Assembly (NCBI GenBank): GCA_021779335.1 | Contig: JAJYAW010000189.1 | Span: forward strand, 1 to 6,090 | DNA from: Myxococcales bacterium | GTDB taxonomy: Bacteria > Myxococcota > Myxococcia > Myxococcales > Anaeromyxobacteraceae | Direction of reading: 5' to 3' | DNA length: 6,090 bases | Shown: piece by piece, positions 1-6,090 of the stretch | Layout of the letters: each line of letters starts with the position of its first letter | Numbering within the stretch: the first letter of the stretch is position 1 | Notes under the pieces: generated by a model | What the model was told of the DNA's origin: nothing | Databases searched by the model: none | The model's input: only the letters and a program-made list of their open reading frames with translations | Position numbers and translations under genes: made by a program

Positions 1-315
1 GGCGTCGGCGCGCGGCTCGAGCACGGCGCGCTGCCGGGCGCCCCACTCGTGCAGCACGGACGGCGCCTGCCCGGGCAGGCCCGCCAGCCGCGCCAGCGCC
101 CCCAGCGCCAGGTGCGCGTGGGCGTCGATGGACCCTGGCACCACGAACCGGCCGGCGGCGTCGACCTACCAGTCGCCGGGGCTGGCCGGCACGGGCTCCG
201 CGGCCGGGGCCACGGCCGTGACGCGCCCCGCCTCGACGACCACCGTGGCCGGGGCCGGCGCGCCGCCGCCGCCCGCCACGATGCCGCCCCGGATGACGAG
301 CCGCTCCGCCAGCAT
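1..315 (-). pseudogene. Amidohydrolase-family enzyme, N-terminal part, interrupted by in-frame TAG (partial at window edge)
   Basis: The minus-strand frame starts at ATG 313-315 and gives 49 residues beginning MLAERLVIRGGIVAGGGG, then a TAG at 166-168. The same frame continues without another stop to base 1 (55 more codons). Codons just after the stop read VDAAGRFVVPGSIDAHAHL, the usual amidohydrolase passage into the metal-binding HxH motif (here H66 and H68 if the stop counts as codon 50). The part before the stop is the small beta-sandwich start of the same fold (RGGIV, VVVEAGRVTAVAP). GC-rich third positions persist on both sides, so the two halves were one gene. The text after HAHL, with a PG and a later W, loosely resembles chlorohydrolase/deaminase members, but the substrate cannot be told. 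There is no clear Shine-Dalgarno. It is either a recent pseudogene or a one-base sequence error (CAG, GTG or TGG codons are the likely originals). It diverges from prfA across 115 bp. Confidence 0.72.
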
Positions 316-430
316 GCCGGCATCATCCCAGAGTGTGACGGCCGCGGGAAGCCCGGCGTCCGGCCCTCGGCCGGCCGGCCCGGCGCCGCGCCTTGCCGCC
401 CCGCCGCGATGCGGGTAAACAGGCGCCTCC

Positions 431-1537
<1,107 letters not shown>

Positions 1538-1539
1538 CG

Positions 1540-2406
1540 GTGACCGCCGAGGCCTGGACGCCGCTGCGGCTGCTCGGCTGGACGCAGGGCTTCTTCGCGC
1601 AGAAGGGGGTCGACGCGCCGCGCCTCACCGCGGAGCTCCTGCTGGCGAGCGCGCTGGGCTGCGACCGGGTGCGGCTCTACCTCGACTTCGACAAGCCGCT
1701 CGGCGACCCGGAGCTGGCCCGCTACCGGGAGCTGGTGCGGCGGCGCGCCGAGGGGGAGCCCACCGCCTACCTGGTGGGTGCGCGCGAGTTCTTCGGCCGG
1801 CGCTTCGCGGTGGACGCCCGCGTGCTGGTGCCGCGCCCCGAGACGGAGCTCCTCGTCGAGGCGGCGCTGGCGGCGCTCCCCGCGGGCGGGTCCGCGCTCG
1901 ACCTCGGGACCGGGAGCGGCGCGGTGGCCGTGTCGCTGGCGCTGGGCCGGCCCGGGGCGCGGGTCACCGCGGTGGACCTCTCGGCCGGGGCGCTCGAGGT
2001 GGCGCGCGCCAACGCCGCCGCGCTCGGCGCCGCCGTCGACTTCCTGGAGGGCGACCTCTTCGCGCCGCTGCCGCCCGGCGCCCGCTTCGACGTGGTCGCG
2101 TCCAACCCGCCCTACCTCCCCGCCGGCGACCTGGCCGGGCTGCAGCGCGAGGTGAAGCGCGAGCCCCGGCTGGCGCTGGACGGCGGGGCGGACGGGCTCC
2201 AGGTGCTGCGCCGCATCGTCGAGGCGGCGCCGCGGTGGCTCGCCCCCGGCGGCGTGCTGCTCCTGGAGATGCACGAGTCCCACCTCGAGCCGCTGCCGGC
2301 GCTGTGCCGCGCCGCCGGCTTCGAGCGCGCCGAGGCCCGCCGCGACCTGGCCGGCCTGCCGCGCCTCACCGTCGCGCGGATGGCGGCGGCCCCCCCGCCC
2401 GCGTAG
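1540..2406 (+). CDS. prmC: Release factor glutamine N5-methyltransferase
   Basis: PrmC (formerly HemK) uses S-adenosylmethionine to methylate the glutamine of the GGQ motif in RF1 and RF2, raising termination efficiency. The 288-residue length fits the family (about 277-290). An N-terminal helical substrate-binding domain (about 1-90) includes PTAYLVGAREFFGR. The linker VPRPETELLVE (98-107) follows. The SAM-binding loop is DLGTGSG (121-127), and the acidic ribose-binding position lies in VDLSAGAL (145-152). The NPPY catalytic motif (189-192) lies in VVASNPPYLP. Near the end, LLLEMHESH (240-248) replaces the more usual LLLExGxxQ pattern, a mild divergence. The GTG start at 1540 is chosen because it lies 2 nt after the prfA stop and gives a full-length domain; no in-frame ATG occurs nearby. 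There is no clear Shine-Dalgarno, so translation is probably coupled to prfA. The gene ends in TAG. Confidence 0.95.
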   Translation: MTAEAWTPLRLLGWTQGFFAQKGVDAPRLTAELLLASALGCDRVRLYLDFDKPLGDPELARYRELVRRRAEGEPTAYLVGAREFFGRRFAVDARVLVPRPETELLVEAALAALPAGGSALDLGTGSGAVAVSLALGRPGARVTAVDLSAGALEVARANAAALGAAVDFLEGDLFAPLPPGARFDVVASNPPYLPAGDLAGLQREVKREPRLALDGGADGLQVLRRIVEAAPRWLAPGGVLLLEMHESHLEPLPALCRAAGFERAEARRDLAGLPRLTVARMAAAPPPA

Positions 2407-2436
2407 AATCCGCGCCCACCCCAGGACCAGAGGCAG

Positions 2437-3702
<1,266 letters not shown>

Positions 3703-3705
3703 ACG

Positions 3706-4365
3706 GTGACCGGCGAGCTCATCACGGTGGCGGTGCCGAAGGGGCGGCTCCTCGACGAGGCGTCCGCCCTCTTCGAGCAGGCGCTCGGCGTCTCCCCCAA
3801 GGCGCTCCTCTCCGGCACGCGCCGGCTGGCGGCCGACGCGCCGCAGGCCGGGCTGCGCTTCATCTCCATCCGGGCCGCCGACGTGGCGAGCTACGTGGAG
3901 CACGGCGCGGCCTCGGTGGGCGTGGCCGGGCTGGACGTGCTGCGCGAGGAGCCGCGCGACCTCTACGAGCCGCTCGACCTCGGCATCGGCCGCTGCGCCG
4001 TCATCGTGGCCTGGCCCCGGGGCATGAAGCCGCTGGCCAAGGGCGTGGCCCCGCGCATCGCCACCAAGTACACCAACCTGGCCTCGCGCCACTTCGCGGC
4101 CCGCGGGCTGCCGGCCGAGATCATCCACCTGCACGGCTCCATCGAGGTGGCCCCCTCGCTCGGCCTGGCCGACGGCATCGTGGACATCACCGAGACCGGC
4201 GAGACCCTCAAGGCCAACGGCCTGGTGGTGGAGGAGACGGTGCTGGACGTCTCGGCGCGCCTCATCGTCAACCGGGTGGCCCTGAAGCTCCACGCCGAGC
4301 GGCTGCGCCGGCTCATCGACGCCTTGCGCCGCGTCGTCCCGGGGTCCGGCCCCGAAGGGCGTTGA
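3706..4365 (+). CDS. hisG: ATP phosphoribosyltransferase, short form (HisG-S)
   Basis: HisG condenses ATP with PRPP to phosphoribosyl-ATP, the first step of histidine synthesis. This protein has 219 residues. The N-terminal ITVAVPKGRLLDEA (6-19) is the typical opening, GVAGLDVL (72-79) lies in the first lobe, and the PRPP-binding signature runs from about 156 to 172 (DGIVDITETGETLKANG). It stops soon after this lobe and lacks the roughly 75-residue C-terminal regulatory domain of long HisG. Known short-form enzymes require the HisRS-like subunit HisZ for activity and histidine feedback; no hisZ is visible here. The GTG start at 3706 is well supported: AAGGAG at 3694-3699, inside the last murA codons, is spaced 6 nt from it, and only 3 nt separate the genes, so translation is probably coupled to murA. 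Confidence 0.96.
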   Translation: MTGELITVAVPKGRLLDEASALFEQALGVSPKALLSGTRRLAADAPQAGLRFISIRAADVASYVEHGAASVGVAGLDVLREEPRDLYEPLDLGIGRCAVIVAWPRGMKPLAKGVAPRIATKYTNLASRHFAARGLPAEIIHLHGSIEVAPSLGLADGIVDITETGETLKANGLVVEETVLDVSARLIVNRVALKLHAERLRRLIDALRRVVPGSGPEGR

Positions 4366-4382
4366 TCGGCGGAGCGGACTTC

Positions 4383-4411
4383 GACTAAGGTCGCCGGATA
4401 CCCTGTCTTTT
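4383..4411 (+). terminator. Possible weak intrinsic terminator after hisG
   Basis: Downstream of the hisG stop, GAC (4383-4385) and AGG (4388-4390) can pair with CCT (4402-4404) and GTC (4405-4407), with TA bulged. The loop is about 11 nt and is followed by TTTT (4408-4411). A T-run directly after a hairpin is notable in such GC-rich DNA, but a 6-bp bulged stem is weak, so this is only a candidate end for the prfA-hisG transcript. Confidence 0.25.
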
Positions 4412-4412
4412 C

Positions 4413-4441
4413 GGAACTTCAGCGCATTGGCTCCCCTCACC
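4413..4441 (+). promoter_or_regulatory. Candidate ECF (sigma-E-like) promoter upstream of the zinc-ribbon gene
   Basis: GGAACTT at 4413-4419 is an exact match to the well-known sigma-E-type -35 element. About 17 nt downstream, TCACC (4437-4441) is a poor but possible -10 region. Transcription would begin near 4447, about 20 nt before the Shine-Dalgarno at 4466-4474. The -35 is convincing by eye, the -10 is not, and no conventional sigma-70 pair was seen in this spacer. Confidence 0.28.
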
Positions 4442-4465
4442 TGACTCGCAGCGCCCCACGGTCCC

Positions 4466-4474
4466 GAAGGAGGA
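4466..4474 (+). promoter_or_regulatory. Strong Shine-Dalgarno for the zinc-ribbon protein
   Basis: GAAGGAGGA precedes the ATG at 4486 by 11 nt. This slightly long spacing still strongly supports the start. It is the only near-complete anti-16S match in the window, suggesting that this small gene is translated well and independently of the upstream cluster. Confidence 0.75.
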
Positions 4475-4485
4475 CCTGACACGTC

Positions 4486-4869
4486 ATGGATTGCCCTCGG
4501 TGCAGCGTCGAACTCGCCGCCATCACGCAGGATGAGAGCTCCATCAACCGGTGCTCGGAGTGCGGTGGGCTGTGGGTCGACGGAACCGACCTGAACAAGG
4601 TCCTGTTGCACAACAACCTCCCCGCGCTGACGGCCATCGGCGGCACCATCAACGTGGAGGAGCTGGCCGGCATGTGCCCCGCCTGCAACGTGGACCTGGT
4701 GGTGGTCGAGGGGGGCGAGCGGCTCGGCCTCCACTACGACACCTGCGAGTCCTGCGGCGGGCTCTGGGTCGAGGGCGAGGACGTGGAGGAGGTCCCCGAG
4801 ACCATCACCTTCAAGGAGGCCTCGACCGAGCTGGCCGGCTTCTTCCGGGCCTTCGCCAGGAAGAAGTAG
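4486..4869 (+). CDS. Small protein with two tandem zinc-ribbon (zf-TFIIB-type) modules
   Basis: The 127-residue protein has two similar cysteine modules. The first has CPRC (C3, C6) and CSECGGLWVDG (C23, C26). The second has CPAC (C64, C67) and CESCGGLWVEGED (C87, C90). The CPxC plus CxxCGGLWVdg.eL pattern is the bacterial zf-TFIIB/transcription-factor zinc-finger family; each module should bind one zinc through four cysteines. The two units probably arose by duplication, spaced about 61 residues apart. The tail is basic (RAFARKK). There is no signal peptide or membrane segment, so it is likely cytoplasmic. Family members are mostly uncharacterised and no DNA target or partner can be inferred. 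It has its own strong Shine-Dalgarno and a 120-bp upstream spacer, so it probably forms a separate transcript. It converges on the oxidoreductase gene, stop to stop, with 4 bp between. It ends in TAG. Confidence 0.9.
   Translation: MDCPRCSVELAAITQDESSINRCSECGGLWVDGTDLNKVLLHNNLPALTAIGGTINVEELAGMCPACNVDLVVVEGGERLGLHYDTCESCGGLWVEGEDVEEVPETITFKEASTELAGFFRAFARKK
4839..4866. repeat. Inverted repeat (hairpin) at the junction of two convergent genes
   Basis: CTTCTTCC (4839-4846) and GGAAGAAG (4859-4866) are perfect 8-bp inverted arms. Inside the 12-nt loop, GGC (4848-4850) pairs with GCC (4855-4857) across CTTC, separated from the main stem by a single G/A mismatch. The right arm abuts the TAG of the zinc-ribbon gene and lies just beyond the stop of the minus-strand gene. 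Neither side has a T-run, so it is not a classic intrinsic terminator, but it could stall polymerase or protect RNA ends on both strands. It also encodes the FF and KK residues of the protein, so coincidence is possible. Confidence 0.5.
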
Positions 4870-4873
4870 GCGG

Positions 4874-5566
4874 TCACCACATCCGGTCGTCGCGCCACGG
4901 GTGGGCGGTGTTGGAGTAGCCGCGGATCTCCCAGTAGCCGCGCCGGTCCTGGGTCAGGAACTCCAGCCGGGTGATCCACTTGGCGCCCTTCCAGGCCCAC
5001 AGCTCCGGCACCACCATCCGCACCGGCCCGCCGTGCTCCACGGCCAGCGGCCGGCCGCCGAGCTGGTGCACCAGCAGCACGTCCGGCTTGAGCGCCTCCT
5101 CGAGCGGCAGGTTGGTCGAGTAGCCGTCGGCCGCGTGGCACATGACGTGGGTGGCCTCGGGCAGCGGGCGCGCCAGCGCCGCCAGGGTCTCCAGGCGGAC
5201 GCCGCGGAAGGCCAGGTCGAGGATCGACCAGCCGGTGACGCAGTGGAAGTCCTGCTCGTCGTCCACCTGCGGCAGGGCGTGGAGCTCCGCCCAGGAGAGG
5301 GCGAGGGGCGCGGCCACCGCGCCGTCGATGGTGAGCCGCCAGCGCTCCGGGGCGACGTCCGGCGTCTGGCCGAGGTCGAGGATGGGCCACTCGTGGTGCG
5401 CGAGGACGTTCTGACCGGGCGGCTCCCGCGGCATGCCGTGGCGGTTCGTGGGGCCCTCGCCCTGCGGCGCGGGGTCGGTGCGCGCCGGCGTGGCGGCCAT
5501 CCGGTCGGCCCAGCGGGCGCGGAGCTCGGCGAGGCCCGCGGCGATGCGCTGCTCGAGATCGGTCAC
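4874..5566 (-). CDS. Sulfite-oxidase-like molybdopterin-dependent oxidoreductase (YuiH-like)
   Basis: The protein has the oxidoreductase molybdopterin-binding fold of the sulfite oxidase family. From residue 45 on it reads PREPPGQNVLAHHEWPIL, then ERWRLTIDG (74-82) and LSWAELHALPQV (90-101). DFHCVTGWSILD (106-117) carries the expected molybdenum-ligand cysteine C109. VMCHAADGYSTNLPLEEAL (141-159) and HGGPVRMVVPELWAWKGAKW (178-197) are typical of the cytosolic YuiH-like group. The C-terminal dimerisation domain of true sulfite oxidases is absent. No Tat or Sec signal is visible, so it is probably cytoplasmic; substrate and electron acceptor are unknown. The GTG at 5566 gives 230 residues; M23 (5500) or M45 (5434) are alternatives. 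M45 matches where family homology begins, but none of the three has a clear Shine-Dalgarno. No MsrQ-type membrane partner is present. Confidence 0.9.
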   Translation of the reverse strand: MTDLEQRIAAGLAELRARWADRMAATPARTDPAPQGEGPTNRHGMPREPPGQNVLAHHEWPILDLGQTPDVAPERWRLTIDGAVAAPLALSWAELHALPQVDDEQDFHCVTGWSILDLAFRGVRLETLAALARPLPEATHVMCHAADGYSTNLPLEEALKPDVLLVHQLGGRPLAVEHGGPVRMVVPELWAWKGAKWITRLEFLTQDRRGYWEIRGYSNTAHPWRDDRMW

Positions 5567-5653
5567 CGGCCGACCATAGCGCCCCGGCTCCCAGGGGGCA
5601 GCCGCCTCGCGGCGCGCCCGGCGGGGCGACCTTGCGGAGGCGCTCGGAGAGCC

Positions 5654-5682
5654 TTGACTCGCGGGCGGGTTCGGGGCAGATC
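5654..5682 (+). promoter_or_regulatory. Probable sigma-70-type promoter of tRNA-Gly
   Basis: TTGACT (5654-5659) matches five of six bases of the TTGACA -35 consensus. With 17 nt spacing the -10 would be CAGATC (5677-5682), a weak match (two of six). Transcription would begin near 5689, about 6 nt before the mature tRNA 5' end. Position and the -35 support it; the -10 is poor. Confidence 0.4.
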
Positions 5683-5694
5683 AGGGGTCGTTTC

Positions 5695-5770
5695 GCGGGA
5701 ATAGCTCAGTTGGTAGAGCATCAGCTTCCCAAGCTGAGGGTCGCCGGTTCGAATCCGGTTTCCCGCTCCA
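5695..5770 (+). tRNA. tRNA-Gly (anticodon CCC)
   Basis: A complete cloverleaf of 76 nt with encoded CCA can be folded by hand. The acceptor GCGGGAA (5695-5701) pairs with TTCCCGC (5760-5766). The D stem is GCTC/GAGC (5704-5707 with 5716-5719). The anticodon stem is TCAGC/GCTGA (5721-5725 with 5733-5737), around loop TTCCCAA with CCC at 5728-5730. The T arm has loop TTCGAAT (5748-5754) on a five-pair stem with one G-U. T5767 is the discriminator and CCA follows at 5768-5770. CCC decodes GGG, a frequent glycine codon in this GC-rich window. It stands alone, with a likely promoter upstream and a hairpin terminator downstream. Confidence 0.97.
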
Positions 5771-5787
5771 GATTCGGCAGGATTGGC

Positions 5788-5824
5788 GAGGGCTTCCAGG
5801 GCGACCTGGGGGCCCTTCGTCTTT
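5788..5824 (+). terminator. Intrinsic terminator of tRNA-Gly
   Basis: GAGGGCTTCCAGG (5788-5800) pairs along its whole length with CCTGGGGGCCCTT-side bases 5805-5817. This gives about 13 pairs including three G-U, closed by a GCGA (GNRA) tetraloop at 5801-5804. The 3' side runs into the T-rich tract TTCGTCTTT (5816-5824). It begins 18 nt after the tRNA CCA end. This is the best-formed terminator in the window, although the T tract is interrupted. Confidence 0.72.
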
Positions 5825-5860
5825 CCGGGCGGCCGCAGGATGTTGTCCGGCAGCGTTGGC

Positions 5861-5883
5861 TGAGGCGAGTTGAGGCTCGCTCA
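5861..5883 (-). terminator. Possible hairpin downstream of the right-edge minus-strand gene
   Basis: TGAGGCGAG (5861-5869) pairs with CTCGCTCA (5876-5883), eight pairs with one bulged G, around a 6-nt loop. It lies about 40 nt beyond the stop of the minus-strand gene ending at 5923. There is no T-run on that strand after the stem, so it is at most a Rho-independent-like or RNA-stabilising hairpin. Confidence 0.28.
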
Positions 5884-5922
5884 CAGGGCTTGGCGTCGCG
5901 CGACTGCGGTCCGACCGCCTCG

Positions 5923-6090
5923 TCAGGCGTGACCGGGCGACGCCTCGAGGAGCTCCCGCGTCAGGTCATCCGGGCTCATCATCCCGATGGGACCGCACGG
6001 CGCCTCGGCCAGCTTGAGCGACAATGCGGTCAGCGAAGGCGGCGGCCACGGGTGGCTCCGCATCATCCCCAGGAAGTCGCCCATCGAGCC
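5923..6090 (-). CDS. Unrecognised protein, C-terminal 55 residues (partial at window edge)
   Basis: On the minus strand an open frame enters from beyond base 6090 and ends at TGA (5923-5925). The visible end includes SMGDFLGMMRSHPWPPPSL in its first third, KLAEAPCGPIGMMSPDDL in the middle, and ends TRELLEASPGHA. Third codon positions are overwhelmingly G or C, which fits a real gene of this genome. The frame is also uninterrupted up to the edge. I recognise no family. The tail looks soluble, with an amphipathic segment (DDLTRELLEA) near the end. An in-frame ATG occurs at the third visible codon, but the gene most likely starts outside the window. Confidence 0.5.
   Translation of the reverse strand, partial: GSMGDFLGMMRSHPWPPPSLTALSLKLAEAPCGPIGMMSPDDLTRELLEASPGHA

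Noticed and set aside
166..168. TAG recoded as an amino acid such as pyrrolysine.
   Set aside because: Three genes in the window end in TAG, RF1 is intact, and there is no recoding element or suppressor tRNA in view. A mutation or sequence error is simpler.
369..380. A 12-bp GGCC/CCGG palindrome between the divergent genes.
   Set aside because: Short GC palindromes are expected by chance at this composition, and no second copy or half-site pattern was seen.
393..421. TTGCCG and TAAACA with exact 17-nt spacing as a prfA promoter.
   Set aside because: The matches are only 4/6 and 3/6, and transcription would start 2-4 nt before the ATG, removing the only candidate Shine-Dalgarno. It is too weak to list.
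4340..4354. CGGGG/CCCCG hairpin in the last codons of hisG.
   Set aside because: It is a 5-bp stem without a following T-run and lies inside the coding region, so it is not supportable as a terminator.
5601..5628. Two adjacent small hairpins (GCCGC/GCGGC and CGCCC/GGGCG) in the spacer between the oxidoreductase and tRNA-Gly.
   Set aside because: Five-base GC stems arise readily in this DNA and no operator-like symmetry or spacing was evident.
4901..5704. A plus-strand open frame of about 267 codons.
   Set aside because: It is antisense to the sulfite-oxidase-like gene, which has clear family motifs; this frame has none.
5748..5770. tRNA-Gly 3' end as a phage or island attachment site.
   Set aside because: No integrase gene and no repeated copy of this segment occur within the window.
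5681..5884. A 67-codon minus-strand frame containing PDSNRRPSAWEADALPTE.
   Set aside because: This is the well-known spurious protein produced by translating the antisense strand of a tRNA gene; it lies across tRNA-Gly 5695-5770.

Overview
The window is very GC-rich (well above 70%), with G or C in nearly every third codon position. It carries a compact run of housekeeping genes. Composition, the prfA-prmC-murA-hisG order, short-form HisG and serine after the GGQ motif of RF1 suggest a high-GC Deltaproteobacteria/Myxococcota-type organism such as an Anaeromyxobacter relative. That assignment is inference from style, not from a database match.

Layout. At the left edge (1-315, minus) is the N-terminal part of an amidohydrolase-like gene interrupted by an in-frame TAG. 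Divergent from it, a tightly packed plus-strand cluster runs from 431 to 4365. It contains prfA (peptide chain release factor 1), prmC (the methyltransferase that modifies the release-factor GGQ glutamine; 2-nt gap), murA (first committed step of peptidoglycan synthesis; 30-nt gap) and hisG (first step of histidine synthesis, short form; 3-nt gap). After a 120-bp, less GC-rich spacer comes a small protein with two zinc-ribbon (zf-TFIIB type) modules at 4486-4869. It faces a minus-strand sulfite-oxidase-like molybdopterin oxidoreductase (4874-5566) with only 4 bp between the two stop codons. A tRNA-Gly(CCC) gene follows at 5695-5770, with a plausible promoter and a good intrinsic terminator. 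The right edge holds the last 55 codons of an unrecognised minus-strand gene.

How the genes work together. RF1 and PrmC are a functional pair: PrmC methylates the GGQ glutamine of RF1 and RF2. MurA and HisG catalyse unrelated pathways and appear to share the transcript by position, with hisG set up for translational coupling to murA. The zinc-ribbon gene and the oxidoreductase look like separate units.

I found no mobile element, CRISPR array, defence system or clearly new system; this is mostly core genome. The points most worth a second look are the TAG-interrupted amidohydrolase, a long inverted repeat at the convergent 4839-4866 junction, a perfect ECF-type -35 hexamer region upstream of the zinc-ribbon gene, and the orphan zinc-ribbon protein itself.
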